Source of the DNA: Rhinopithecus roxellana
Taxonomy: Eukaryota > Chordata > Mammalia > Primates > Cercopithecidae
DNA length: 64,000 nucleotides
NCBI RefSeq assembly: GCF_007565055.1
Contig: NC_044553.1
Span: 126,068,978 to 126,132,977, forward strand
Direction of reading: 5' to 3'
Shown here: one piece after another, positions 1 through 12,568 of the stretch
Numbering within the stretch: position 1 is the stretch's first letter
Layout: every line of letters starts with the position of its first letter
Program-made: the position numbers and the translations under genes
The notes under the pieces: generated by a model
Seen by the model: the letters and a program-made list of their open reading frames with translations, nothing else
Told to the model about the DNA's origin: nothing
The model's database searches: none

Positions 1-598
1 ACCTAAATCAGTCTTTGTAGCCATCCAGCTCATGGGATGTTTCTGCTGTGTTAGCTTCTAGAAGCATCCTGTGTCCTTTTTCATGTAGACCTAATCCCCC
101 CGGAACTGACTTCTGCACGTGGTAGGAGGTAGGGATTTCGCGTCCTTGGATCTTTCTCAGTATGGCTCCCCAGTTGGGCCTGCCCGTTTGTTGCAAAGCG
201 CATTGTTCTGCAGTGCTGCTCCTCAGGTCATGTGGCTCTGTCCTGGTTCTCTGTCCTGTCCGCAAGCCTCCGTCCCTGCTCCAGGGCCACACTGCCTTAA
301 TTGCTGTAGCTTTCTAAGAGGACTCCTAATCCGGAAGGGTGTGTCTTCCAGTTTTGTCCTTCAAGATAGTCTCAGATATCATCCCTTCACCTTTGGAAAT
401 GCATTTTAGAATTTGTTTCCTGATTTACACACACTATCCCCACAAAGCCATTTTTATTCTTATGGAATATTGACTGGGATTGATTATAGATCCGTTTTGA
501 GAGAACGGACATTTAAAACATTTGAAGCCTTCCTAGGCACAAACATGATCTATTTCTCTATTTATTGAGAACTTTTTCTAGAATTTTTGGGGTAGTAC

Positions 599-900
599 TT
601 TTTTTTTTTTTTTTTTTTGAGACGGAGTCTCACTCTGTTGCCCAGGCTGGAGTGCAGTGGTGCGAACTCGGCTCACTGCAACCTCCACCTCCCGGGTTCA
701 CGCCATTCTCCTGCCTCAGCCTCCCGAGTAACTGGGACTACAGGTGCCGCCACCACACCCGGCTATTTTTTTTTGTATTTTTTAGTAGAGATGGGGTTTC
801 ACGTGTTAGCCAGGATGGTCTTGATCTCCTGACCTCATGATCCGCCCGCCTCGGCCTCCCAAAGTGCTGGGATTCCAGGTGTGAGCCACCGCGCCTGGCC
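599..900 (-). mobile_element. AluY-type
   Basis: Full-length, poly-T at the left, flanked by the direct repeat TGGGGTAGTACTT on both sides (588-600 and 901-913). Confidence 0.95.
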
Positions 901-1038
901 TGGGGTAGTACTTTTGTTTAGAGGTCTTGCACATTTTTTGTTAGATTCACTCATGCATATTTTTTTTGGATGCTATTGCAAAGTATTTCTCTTTAAGTTT
1001 TTGTATTCTAATTATTGCTAGTATATAGAAATGCAGTT

Positions 1039-1349
1039 CCCTGGGCACGGTGGCTTATGCCTGTAATCCCAGCACTTTGGGAGGCCAAGGCAGGTGGATC
1101 ATGAGGTCAAGATATCAAGACCATCCTGGCCAAGATGATGAAACCCTGTCTCTACTAAAAATACAAAAAAAATTAGCTGTGCATGGTGGTGCTCGCCTAT
1201 AGTCCCAGCTCCTCGGGAGGCTGAGGCAGGATAATTACTTGAATCCTAGAGGTGGAGGTTGCAGTGACCCGAGATTGTGCCACTGCACTGCAGCCTGGCG
1301 ACAGAGTGAGACTCTGTCTCAAAAAAAATAAAAATAAAAAATAAAAAAA
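1039..1349 (+). mobile_element. Alu
   Basis: Full-length with an AAAAT-rich tail; target duplication AGAAATGCAGTT before and AGAAATACAGTT after. Confidence 0.95.
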
Positions 1350-1630
1350 GAAATACAGTTGATTTTTTTTTTTTAATGACTGTGGATCTAGCAACTTGGT
1401 AGGTTAATTTTAACATTTGAATAGTTTTTATAGATGTTGGTTTTTAAATTGTATTTTGTTTCTCTCAAAGCAAATGTAGACGTTGCTTAGAGTTTTTTTG
1501 TAGTAAATCATTTGCAGAGGTAGCATTCAAACCGAAGTAATTATTAGCATTAGTCAGTTTCCTTGTGCTTATGTATTTGGTGACTAAACATACATAATGA
1601 CCCTATTTTTTTTTTGTTCTTTGAATACAG

Positions 1631-1722
1631 CAGCTCCAGGTGGTTCCGCTATTTGGGGACATGCAAATAGAACTGGCAAGATACATCAAGACCAGCGCCC
1701 ACTATGAGGAAAATAAATCTCG
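1631..1722 (+). CDS. CYFIP1: CYFIP1 exon 1 of window (residues 301-331)
   Basis: The exon opens after ACAG and ends CG|GTAGGA, splitting the Arg331 codon after two bases. It encodes QLQVVPLFGDMQIELARYIK and continues to ENKSR. It joins the N-terminal CYFIP/CYRI-like Rac-binding domain to the long C-terminal domain. Lys320 is encoded by AAG at 1688-1690. By my numbering this is the position equivalent to the K/E site recoded by A-to-I editing in the paralogue CYFIP2. Nothing in the exon suggests damage. Confidence 0.96.
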
Positions 1723-1844
1723 GTAGGAGGAAAGAAAAGCTGCCTGGTTTGAGCTTTCTGCAGTGTCCTCATTGTGCGGTTTTCTTCAAACATCGTGCTT
1801 ATTTGTCTAGAGATAACACTGTTAACATTCTCAGCCTGGAACGG

Positions 1845-2035
1845 AATGTCCAGTATCGTAGCCTTTACCACATGTGGCTAGTTACATTTAAGTTTATTGA
1901 AAAATACAATTGAAATTTTAATTTCCTTATGGCAGCCACTTTTGAAATGTTCAATAGTTAGTAGCTACTGTGTTGGACAGCGCAGATACAGAACATTTTC
2001 ATCATCCTAGGGTTTCCTGTTGGACAGTGCTGGGG
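1845..2035 (+). mobile_element. MER5-like (hAT-Charlie) remnant
   Basis: 'ccacatgtggctag', 'gtgttggacagcgcagata' and 'gaacattttcatcatcc' match the MER5 family as I remember it. Ends are approximate. Confidence 0.6.
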
Positions 2036-2078
2036 GATAGTCTTTATGTTTAAAAAGGTTGTCTTACAAAAAAAAGAG

Positions 2079-2380
2079 GGTGAGGTGTGGTGGTTCACGC
2101 CTATAATCCCAGCACTTTGGGAGGCCGAGGTGGATGGATCTCTTGAACTCAGGAGTTTGAGACCAGCCTGGGCAACAAGTGAGACCTCGTCTTTATGAAA
2201 AAATACACAAGTTAGCCGGGCATGGTGGCACAGGCTTGTAGTCCCAGTTACTCGGGAGGCTGAGGTGGGAGGATCACTTGAGTAGTCTGAGAGGTGGAGG
2301 TTGCAGTGAACCGAGATTGCACCACTGCAGTCCAGCCTGGGCAACAGAGCAAGACCCTGCCTCAAAGTAAAAAAGAAGAA
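2079..2380 (+). mobile_element. AluJ-type
   Basis: Older diagnostic wording such as 'gagtttgagaccagcctgggcaac' is present, with a decayed A-tail. Confidence 0.9.
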
Positions 2381-2734
2381 ACTGACGGTGTGTCAGCTGT
2401 GTGGCCCTAAATCCTAAACTGTGTGTCATCTTACTCTGTGGAGAACTATAAAGATTCTCAGCACAGTTGCAGATGCTGGCAGACACTCCTCCCCACTGCA
2501 GACTCGGCAGAGCCACCAGAGCCTAGAGGGAGGAGGCTTTCACTGACTTGCCAAGCACTGTGCCCGTAGCCAACCTGCAGTCACCATTCAGCCATGATTT
2601 TGACAAAGTTGCAGCTCAGTCTCAGGGGCAAGAAACCTTTTCAGTAAAGGACAGACAGGAAATACTTTAGGCTTTACAGGCCACAGGTGGTCTCCATCAG
2701 ATAATTCTGTGTTGTTTTTTTAACAACCCTTTAA

Positions 2735-3395
<661 letters not shown>

Positions 3396-3469
3396 TACTT
3401 CAAAAGCACCCATTATAATTGACAAGGTGGTGAAATTAGTGTTGTCTCTGTTCAGCTGTACAAAAAGCA

Positions 3470-3471
<2 letters not shown>

Positions 3472-3500
<29 letters not shown>
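3472..3500 (+). repeat. homopolymer T tract
   Basis: About 30 consecutive T followed directly by CAG. It is not part of an Alu, and could be the antisense A-tail of a retrocopy. Confidence 0.9.
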
Positions 3501-4307
3501 CAGAAAAACATAGGGATCCCAAGAGAAAGGACAGAGACCAGATAATTAATTGATTAAATGGCATTTCCTAGTCTAGTACTGTGATTCCAGCAGCTCGAAA
3601 GATGGTTGGACAAGGGAGGACACTGGGAAAAGACAGGGTGATTCTGACCCGGGGCCCCTTTAAGTCTAGAAAGAAAGAAGTCCTGAGGCCAGAGGTGAGC
3701 AGGAACCTCTGGGTGGCTGTCAGGAGATATCCCAGGGGCACTGGGTGCATGTGTCCAGGAGGTGGGCCTGGAGTTGGGCGCAGAGGACAGGTGCTTTCTC
3801 TTTAGTTCCTTCCAGCTTTGCAGCTGGGTTTGCCACATCGGCATTTTGGTCACTCTCATTCTCCTCACCCAGGTTTGCTCCGAGCCAGCGCTGCTGGCAT
3901 GTCTGTGCTGCAGATTGCCGGCAGGGACTGTGGGGTTTTAGGGCATATACCCAGGCTGCTTTGCAGATCTGGTTAGTCCCTCAAGGGCCTCAGGAGGACC
4001 ATTAACCTTAGCAGGGACAACTCTGGGGATGTTGGCCCCACCCACTGCAGGATGATGAGCACCCGTGTCCCCCACCCACCATGGCTACCAATCATCATGT
4101 AACCAAACTGACTGACAAAGAACCCAGTAGTCCAGATATCTTGGGGTACCTGCTGCTTCTAACACAGACCACTGGCAAGTGTTTGGATATGTTAGACAAG
4201 GAGGCTGTTCTGGGTGAGTCAGTGAGTGGTGAGCAAGTAGGAGGCCTAGGACATTACTGTGCACTGCTGTGGCCTTTATGAACACTGTGTGCTTAGGCTG
4301 TGCTAAA

Positions 4308-4615
4308 GTTTTTTTTTGTTTTTTTTTTTTTTTTTGAGATGGAGTCTTGCTCTGTCGCCCAAGCTGGAGTGCAGTGGCGTGATCTCGGCTCACTGCAAGC
4401 TCCGCCTCCCAGGTTCACGCCATTCTCCTGCTTCAGCCTCCCGAGTAGCTGGGCCTACAGGCGCCCGCCACCATGCCCAGCTAATTTTTGTATTTGTAGT
4501 AGAGACGGGGTGTCACCGTGTTGGCCAGGATGGTCTCCATCTCCTGACCTCGTGATCTGCCCGCCTCGGCCTCCCAAAGTGCTGGGATTACAGGCGTGAG
4601 CCACGGTGCCCAGCC
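4308..4615 (-). mobile_element. Alu
   Basis: Full-length; target duplication around TGTGCTAAA(G/T)TTTTT. It interrupts the Tigger-type fragment. Confidence 0.95.
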
Positions 4616-4778
4616 TGTGCTAAATTTTTAAAAAGGCTTTTTTTTTCTTTAATAATGAATTAGCCTTAGCTTACTGTAACTTTTTTACTTTATAAACTTT
4701 TTACTTTTAAAAAGAGTTTTTGGCTTTTGTAATAACACTTTGCTTAAAACACAAACACATTGTATACCTGTGCAAAAA

Positions 4779-5082
4779 TTTTTTTTTTTTTTTTTTGAGA
4801 CGGAGTCTGGCTCTTGTCACCCAGGCTGGAGTGCAGCGACCAGATCTCAGCTCACTGCAAGCTTCGCCTCCCGGGTTCACGCCGTTCTCCTGCCTCAGCC
4901 TCCCGAGTAGCTGGGACTACAGGCGCCTGCCACCTCACCCGGCTAGTTTTTTGTATTTTTTTCTAGTAGAGACGGGGTTTCACCGTGTTAGCCAGGATGG
5001 TCTCGATCTCCTGACCTCGTGATCCGCCCATCTCGGCCTCCCAAAGTGCTGAGATTACAGGCTTGAGCCACCGCGCCCGGCC
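4779..5082 (-). mobile_element. AluY, Old World monkey type
   Basis: Full-length with 'ggcttgagccaccgcgcccgg' at the right end. It also interrupts the Tigger-type fragment. Confidence 0.94.
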
Positions 5083-5387
5083 TAAAAATATTTTCTTTAT
5101 ATCCTTATTCTATAAATAAATTTTCTACTAAGAAGTTTTTGTTTTTTCCCTTTTGAGCTTTTTCGTTAAAAACAAAGACCTAAATACACACAGTAGCCTA
5201 GGCCTACACAGGGTCAGGATCATCAAGACATCACTAGGCAGTAGGAATTTTTCCACTGCATTATAATTTTACGGGACCACTATCATGTATGTGATCTTGT
5301 TGACTGGAGCATCCTTAGGTGGCATCTGAGTGTAATTGGTTCTCTGGCATTGTCTAAGGTAACAAATCAGTTTTTTTCTGAGTACAG

Positions 5388-5714
5388 TTTTTTTTGTTTT
5401 TTTGTGTTTTTTTTTTTTGGTGAGATGAGGGTCTTGCTCTGTCACCCAGGCTGGAGCCCAGTGGCGCAATCTCGGCTTACTGCAAGCTCCGCCTCCTGGG
5501 TTCATGCCATTCTCCTGCCTCAGCCTCCCGAGTAGCTGGGTCTAGAGGCGCCTGCCACAACGCCCAGCTAATTTTTTTTGGTATTTTTTTAGTAGAGAGG
5601 GGGTTTCACTGTGTTAGCCAGGATGGTCTTGATCTCCTGACCTCGTGATCCACCCGTCCCATCTCAGCCTCTCAAAGTGCTGGGATTACAGGCGTGAGCC
5701 ACTGCACCCAGCCT
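5388..5714 (-). mobile_element. Alu
   Basis: Full-length; flanked by CTGAGTACA(G/A)TTT direct repeats. Confidence 0.94.
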
Positions 5715-5851
5715 CTGAGTACAATTTTAAGGTGATTCCACTTTAGGTTTGTTGATTTTCTTTTTTTCTGAAAGCTGAACATCCTGGTGAATGACGCCAG
5801 TGTAATTTGATTTATGTCATTATTAATTATTATATGTCATTATTAATCTAG

Positions 5852-6150
5852 TTGTTTTTGTTTGTTTTTTTGAGACGGAGTCTCTCTCTGTTGCCTGGGC
5901 TGGCGTGCAATGGTGTGATCTTGGCTCATTGCAACCTCCGCCTCCCGGATTCAAGCGATTCTCCTGCCTCAGCCTCCCAAGTAGCTGGGACTACAGGTGC
6001 ACGCCACCACGCTTAGCTAATTTTTGTATTTTTAGTAGAGATGGGATTTCACCATGTTGGCCAGGATGGTCACCATCTCTTGACCTTGTGATTCGCCCAC
6101 CTCAGCCTCCCAGAATGCTGGGATTACAGGCGTGAGCCACCATGCCCAGC
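5852..6150 (-). mobile_element. Alu
   Basis: Full-length; short duplication around (A/G)ATCTAG. Confidence 0.94.
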
Positions 6151-6260
6151 CATGATCTAGTCTTAAAAGAGTGATGCCAGTACTACTAATTACAGTGACT
6201 AGAAATTGCTTTAGGATTTGTTTTGCAGGTGATTTTGTCCTTGAGCTTCTCACTCAGAGG

Positions 6261-6562
6261 ATTTTTTTTGTTGTTGTTGAAATGGAGTTTCGCTCTTGTT
6301 GCCCAGGCTGGAGTGCAATGGCATGATCTCAGCTCACTGCAATCTCTGCCTCCCGGGTTCCAGCAATTCTCCTGCCTCAGCCTCCAGAGTAGCTGAGATT
6401 ACAGGCATGTGCCACCATGCCCAGCTAATTTTTTGTATTTTTAGTGGAGGTGGGGTTTCACTGTGTTGGCCAGGATGATCTTGAACTCCTGACCTCAGGC
6501 AATCCACCTGCCCCAGCCTCCCTAAGTGCTGGGATTACAGGCGTGAGCCATTGCACCCGGCC
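6261..6562 (-). mobile_element. AluS-type
   Basis: Full-length; direct repeat CTCACTCAGAGGATTTT on both sides. Confidence 0.95.
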
Positions 6563-7168
6563 CCTCACTCAGAGGATTTTAAGTCACACCATGGTGTTTC
6601 GAGTTGCTCAGGGTGGGGCCTCTCAGTGGTCATGCTGTGGACTCCATGCAGGTTCCCGCCATTGTTTTATTTTGCTTTTCACTTTTAGGGATTGCATTTC
6701 CCATCTCATTTAATTCTGTGTCCTAATTATATAAAATATTTCTGTGGTTCTAATATCACATCTATAAAAAGGTATATTCAAAGAAGCTTGCCTTCTCCAC
6801 GCTGTCCCTTCTTCCCCATAGGTCACGTTTTTAAATTTAGGGGGTTATTTGATAGAAGCAAACCCACGTGACTTCTGTGTTGCCCTTCCCCAGCCTAGTG
6901 GAAGTGCGCCAAGCCCACGCGTGTTACAGCCCCGCGCCCGGCCCGTGGTTCCCCGGGCGGTGGCGGTGGCAGCGGCCTGTCCCTTGCTCTGTGCTCTGCA
7001 GCACACCCGTGGCCACCTTTTTCCTGGGAGGAGGGTCCAGCACCCACGGCATTTTTTATTTTCACGGGTGTGACTTCGGGGTGGATTCTCAGGGTGGATC
7101 CCCGGGGTGGGGGGGCTGGGTAGAGGGGGGGCGCGGGTTTCTCACGGGGCCGTGCCCGCCTTGTGCAG

Positions 7169-7291
7169 GTGGTCACGGGCTCCGGCCGCCAGGAGGCCCA
7201 GAAGACGGACGCGGAGTACCGGAAGCTCTTCGACCTGGCACTGCAGGGCCTGCAGCTGCTGTCGCAGTGGAGCGCGCACGTGATGGAAGTG
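7169..7291 (+). CDS. CYFIP1: CYFIP1 exon 3 of window (residues 371-411)
   Basis: A 123-nt exon, phase 0 at both ends, with acceptor TTGTGCAG and donor GTG|GTAGGC. It encodes VVTGSGRQEAQKTDAEYRKL and ends WSAHVMEV. The RQEAQKTDAEY segment distinguishes CYFIP1 from CYFIP2. The exon lies in GC-rich sequence. Because its length is a multiple of three, skipping it would keep the frame. Confidence 0.96.
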
Positions 7292-7526
7292 GTAGGCCCC
7301 GCCCCGCCCCCAGCTCCCTGCCAAAGCTGCCTCGGGCACTTGATTCAAATTAACTTGGTCTTTGGGCTTTTTATTTTTGTCCCCAGACAAGAACATCTAC
7401 CAGTAGAAATGTTTCCAAGATTATTTTAAGTACATTTCATTTATGTGTGTTATAAGTAAAGGGCCTCATTTCTAAAAAAAATCTTGATAGAATTAAATTT
7501 CTACCATTGTGATGGTCTTTAAGTCT

Positions 7527-8123
7527 CTCTTTTTTTGAGACAGCGTCTCACCCTGTCGCTTAGGCTGGAGTCCGGTGGTGCAAAGATACGTCACTACAGC
7601 GTTGACCCCCCCACCCCAAGCGATGCCTCTGCCTCAGCCTCCCCAGCGCTGGGACCACAGGTGTGCACCAGGACGCCTGGCTACTTTTTTTTTTTTTTTT
7701 TTGAGATGGAGTTTCGCTCTTGTTGCCCAGGCTGGAGTGCAATGGCGCGATCCCGGCCCACTGCAACCTCTGCCTCCCAGGTTCAAGTGATTCTTCTGCC
7801 GCAGCCTCCCCAGTAGCTAGGATTACAGGCGCCCACCACCACTCCTGGCTAATTTTTTTGTATTTTTAGTAGAGACGGTATTTTACCATGTTGGCCACAC
7901 TGTTCTCGAACTCCTGACCTCAGGTGATCCACCCAGCTCAGTCTCCCAAAGTGCTAGGATTACAGGCTTGAGCCATGACGCCCGGCCTAGTTTTCTGTTT
8001 GTTTTTTGTACAGACAAGGTCTCACCATGTTGGCCAGGCTGGTCTCAAACTCACCCTCAAGCCATCTGCCTGCCTGGGCCTTCCAAAGTGCTGGATTACA
8101 GGTGTGAGCCACTGTACCTGGCC
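7527..8123 (-). mobile_element. old Alu split by a younger Alu
   Basis: The left part (7527-7687) and right part (7988-8123) read as one diverged minus-strand Alu once the insert at 7688-7987 is removed. Confidence 0.8.
7688..7987 (-). mobile_element. Alu inserted in older Alu
   Basis: Full-length with its own T-tract, lying inside the Alu at 7527-8123. Confidence 0.93.
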
Positions 8124-8129
8124 AATTCT

Positions 8130-8460
8130 CATTTTTTCATTTAAATTTTATTTTGCTTTAAATATTTACTTGTATTGATGCATAATAGGGGTACATAGTT
8201 TCAGGATACATGTAATAATTTAATATAGTCATATAATTTGTAAAGATCTGATTGGTGTGCTTGGGATGTCCATCGCCATAAATATTTGTCCCTATGCCAG
8301 AAAAATTCGAGTTCTTCTCTATCTATTCTGAAATGTACCATAAATTATTTTAATTAATAGTCACCCTAACTGATCTAACACTAGATCTTATTTCTAATAT
8401 CAAACTGTCTATTTGTACCCATTAATGTTGCTTCATCCCCCGCGTTTTTAAGATAACGTT
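8130..8460 (-). mobile_element. probable L1 3' remnant
   Basis: 'ggggtacatagtttcaggatac' and 'agtcaccctaactgatctaac' resemble L1 3' untranslated sequence. Subfamily not assigned. Confidence 0.5.
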
Positions 8461-8654
8461 TTCTCTTTGGAGCTCCAGCCATCAGTGTCTCAATATCTTT
8501 TGTTGAACATTAGTAAATTATTTCTGGTGCCATATAAAGATTTGGATGCCTGTAATTCATAGAAGATTTTCCCTTTTGTGATTTGTTTTGATCACATAAA
8601 AATTATCAAATTGGAAGAGTACATGATCATTTGAAAGGCAGAATCTTTACTTAT

Positions 8655-8780
8655 TATTTTACTTTCTGTAGAGATGAGGCCTCACTTTATTGCTCAGGCT
8701 GATCTTAACGGCTCAAGGGATCCTCCCACCTTGGCCTCCCAAAGTGCTGGGGTCATAGGCATGAGCCACCATGCCTGGCC
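8655..8780 (-). mobile_element. Alu monomer fragment
   Basis: Only the part from the mid A-rich region to the CCTGGCC end is present. Confidence 0.8.
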
Positions 8781-9068
8781 CAGAATCCTTTTTAAAATGA
8801 TGATGAAATGCCTAGAGTCTTAGATACTCGGCACTCACTATCCAGGCCGTTTTGCTGGGTAGGTTTTTTAAACGAGAGGTTACAGGACCAGGATCTTTTG
8901 CCTATCTGTGGAGATGGACGGTGTGTGTGTCCTCGCGTGTGACTTTTCAGAATGCAGCAAAGGTTCGAAGGCTGGCCTTCTGGCTTTGGCCACCATCGTG
9001 TGAGTCAGACCAGACGCCAGGCATTTTGCGTGCAGTATGGAACACCTCTGCTCTTTTGGCCCCTGTAG

Positions 9069-9233
<165 letters not shown>

Positions 9234-10031
9234 TGACCTCACACTGTCTTCTCTGACAAAAGCAAAAACATGAACCAACTGCCTGTTTCCTCGTTGCTTC
9301 TGTGCGGGCACCCCTTTCCGTCTGGCAGAGTAGTCAGAGTAGAGTGCGTTAGGGGCGCAGTGGTCATCGGTCCTGGGTCTGCACCGACGCTCCCCGTGTG
9401 CGGGTCTGGACGCCTGGACCTGCATCTGGATGGACAGCAGTGTCGGGTGTGGGGAGGGGAGGTGAAAGAGATGTGGCCCTGCTGAGAGAGAAGAGCTGCC
9501 TTGCTCTCCTGTGAGGCTGGCGCTGCACTCCCCTCGTGAGCCTTTCCAGGGGCAGCTCTTCATTCCAGCATCAACCGGTATCTTTTCTTTCATAGCTGTG
9601 CTTTTCCTGTGCTGTTTGAGAAATCTTTGCATACTCTCAGGCCCTGAAGGTATTCTGCAGTGCTTTCTGGATACTTCACTCTGCTTTCACACTGAGATGC
9701 GAATTTCACCTGAAGTTAATTTTTGAAACAATTGCGTCCACCCCGCACGCTGCCACCTTTGTAGCCGGCCACATGACGAGGCACGTCTGTTTCTGCTCGC
9801 TCTAACCCAGCGTCAGTTGCTGTCTGTTTCCCAGTACCACCCTGTGACTTTGTAGTCATCTACCCTGTCCGGGAACGCACGTCTTTTCTGTCTTCTAGAC
9901 TTCCTTGGCTATTCTTCCCCACTGTAGTTTCATATTCATTTTAGAATCAGCTTTTCCTATCCCACAGTGAAGATTTTAATCAGGAGATGAACAGTCCTGT
10001 GGATCGTGACAGGAGAACTGACAGTCTCATA

Positions 10032-10265
10032 CAGTCGGCCCTCTGTGTTCTAGGGTTCCACCTCCGTGGATTCAACCAACCTTGGGTGAAAAATATTCAG
10101 AAAGAAAAAATAACAACAGTAAAAAGTAATAAAAATGTTAAAAACTGCAGTATAATAACTATTTATATAGCGTTTACATTGTGTTAGGGATTTAGGTAAT
10201 CTAGAGATGATTTAAAGCATACTAGACGATGTGCCTAGGTTACATGCAAATACTACACCGTTTTA
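10032..10265 (+). mobile_element. Tigger/MER2-like DNA transposon end
   Basis: It starts CAGTCGGCCCTCTGTG after a TA dinucleotide and contains 'ggattcaaccaaccttgg' and 'gatgatttaaagcatac', all typical of this group. The right side is cut near an Alu. Confidence 0.7.
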
Positions 10266-10281
10266 TCGAGTTGTTTTTTGG

Positions 10282-10588
10282 GTTTTTTTTTTTTTTTTTT
10301 TTTGAGACAGGGTTTTGCTCTGTCGCCCACACTGGAGTGGAGTGGCATGATCTTAGCTCACTGTTTTAGCCTCTGCCTCCCGGACTCAAGCAATCCTACC
10401 ACCTCAGCCTCCTGGTTAGCTGAAACTACAAGTGCATGCTACCATGCCTGGCTAATTTTTATGTTTTTGGTAGAGACGGGGTGTTGCCAAGTTGCCCAGG
10501 CTTGTCTAAAACTCCTGAGGTCAAGCAGTCCACCCACCTCAGCCTCCTAAAGTGCTGGGATTGCAGGTGTGAGCCACTGTGCCCAGCC
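10282..10588 (-). mobile_element. AluJ-type
   Basis: Full-length but diverged, for example 'gttttagcctctgcctcccggactc'. Confidence 0.92.
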
Positions 10589-10931
10589 AAAATTTTCTAG
10601 TTTTTTGACATAAGGTTTTTCGTAGTAAATTCTCATCTTATTTTGGTAGAAGCTTTTCTTGTTTCACATAACCATACAGTTCACCCATTTGAAGTGTAAA
10701 ATTCAGTGCTTTTAGCACATTCACAGAGTTTTACAATCACAGTCAAATTTAGAACAAAAAGAAATGCCAGCCCATTATCAGTCACCCTTCATTCTTCCCT
10801 CCCTCAACCCTATGCAGCCACCACCCTGCTTTCTGACCCCGTAGATTTGCCTCTTTTGGGCATTTCATATGAGTAGGTCATACCCTGTGTGGCCCTTTGT
10901 GACTGGCTGCTTCCTTCATTTGGCATAATTT

Positions 10932-11248
10932 TCTTTTTTTTTTTTTTTTTTCTTTTTTTTTTGAGATGGAGTCTTGCTCTGTCACCCAGGCTGGAGTGCT
11001 GTGGTGCCATCTCAGCTCACTGCAAGCTCTGGTTGCCGGGTTCACACCATTCTTCTGCCTCAGCCTCCCAAGAAGCTGGGGCTACAGGCTCCCGCTACCC
11101 CACGCCTGGCTAATTTTTTGTATTTTCTTTTCAGTGGAGACAGGGTTTCACCATGTTAGCCAGGGTGATCTCGATCTCCTGACCTCATGATCTGCCCGTC
11201 TCAGCCTCCCAAAGTGCTGGGATTACAGGCATGAGCCACCACGCCCGG
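10932..11248 (-). mobile_element. Alu
   Basis: Full-length with a long interrupted T-tract. It abuts the next Alu directly. Confidence 0.94.
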
Positions 11249-11541
11249 TTTTTTTTTTTTTTTTTCTTGAGATGGAGCCTCGCTCTGTCGCCCAGCCTAG
11301 AGGGCAGTGGCACAATCTCAGTTCACTGCAACTTCTTCCTCCCGGGTTCAAGCAATTCTTGTGCCTCAGTCTCCAGAGTGGCTGGGATTACAGACACCCA
11401 CCCAGCTAATTTTTGAATTTGTAGTAGAGACAAGGTTTCATCATGTTGGCCAGGCTGGTCTCAAACTACTGACCTCAGGTCATCCGCCTGCCTTGGCGTC
11501 CCAAAGTAATGAGATTACAATCATGAGCCACCATGCTAGGC
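11249..11541 (-). mobile_element. Alu
   Basis: Full-length, head to tail with the Alu before it. The flanks share GCATAATTTTC, from the L1 target. Confidence 0.93.
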
Positions 11542-11719
11542 CACTTAGCATAATTTTCAAGGTTCACACAGGTATCACTGTTTTGTTCTGTTTATTGCTG
11601 AATAATATTCCGTTACATGGAAATATTACTTTGTATGTATCCATCCATCAGATGATAGACATTTGGGTTATTTCTACCTTTTTGCTATTAATAAAGTTGT
11701 TGAGAACTACTACTTCCTG

Positions 11720-12011
11720 TTTTTTTTTTTTTTGAGACAAGGTCTCACTCTCACCCAGCTGGAGTGCAGTGGCAGGATTATGGCTTAACTGCAGCCTCAA
11801 TCTCCTGGGCTCAGGCAGTCCTCCCTCTACAGCCTCCCAAGTAGCTAGGACCACAGGCACATACCACCATGCCCGACTAATTTTTAAATTTTTTGTGGAA
11901 ATGGGATCTCACTATGTTGCCCAGTCTGGTCTTGAACTCCTGAACTCAAGTGATCCTCCTGCTTTGACTTCCCAAAGTGCCGGGATTAGAGGTGAGCCAC
12001 CATGCCCAGCC
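11720..12011 (-). mobile_element. AluJ-type
   Basis: Diverged full-length element ('cagcctcaatctcctgggctc'). Confidence 0.92.
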
Positions 12012-12568
12012 TCTATGGCCTTTCATGTACGAGTTTTTGTGTAGATGCTGGTTTTCATTTCTTTTGATTGTATAGCTAAAAATGCAATTACTGGATCATA
12101 ACAGCACATTTAGCTTTTGAGGAACTACCAGATAGTGGCAGCACCATTTCTCCTTCTTACCAGCAGTATGTGGAGGGTTCCAGTTTCCCCACATCCACAC
12201 CGAACTTGTTACCATATGTCTTTTTGATTCTAGCCATCCTAGTGGGTGTGAGGTGGTATTTCATTTCATTGCACTTTTGATTTGCATTTTTCTAACAAGG
12301 AGGTTAAACATCTTTTTCTGTGCTTGTTGGCCGTTTGTGTGCATTATTTGGAGAAATGTCTATTCAGATCCTTTGCTCATTTTTAATTAGGTTATCTTTT
12401 TTATTATTGAGTTGTAAGAGTTCCTTATACATTCTAATATCAGTTCCTTACAACCATGGGATTTTCAGTATCTTCTCCCATTCTATGGTTGTCCTTTTAG
12501 TTTCTTAATGGAGTCTTTTGAGACACAAAAGGTTTTGATTTTGATTATGTCTAATTTATCTGTTTTTC

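Larger units (their letters stand above)
290..1470 (-). mobile_element. L1 remnant, antisense, interrupted by two Alus
   Basis: Sequence such as 'ttgctagtatatagaaatgcag' and 'ggatgctattgcaaag' resembles the reverse complement of L1 ORF2. The same strand continues on both sides of the Alus at 599-900 and 1039-1349. It is diverged and its ends are uncertain. Confidence 0.65.
1..1630 (+). other. CYFIP1: intron upstream of first exon in window
   Basis: This intronic sequence holds an antisense L1 remnant (about 290-1470) with two Alus. About 1-290 is unique sequence in which I recognise nothing. The 3' end is a T-rich tract and TACAG acceptor just before 1631. Confidence 0.8.
4190..5310 (-). mobile_element. 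Tigger-type DNA transposon fragment with two Alus inside
   Basis: 'gtagcctaggcctacac', 'gagtcagtgagtggtgag' and 'ttataattttacgggaccac' match the reverse complement of the same family as 3067-3395, in the expected order. The right end is truncated. Confidence 0.6.
7292..9068 (+). other. CYFIP1: intron 3-4
   Basis: It holds a nested pair of Alus (7527-8123), a probable L1 3' remnant (about 8130-8460), and an Alu monomer fragment (8655-8780). The rest (8460-8655 and 8781-9068) looks unique. Confidence 0.8.
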
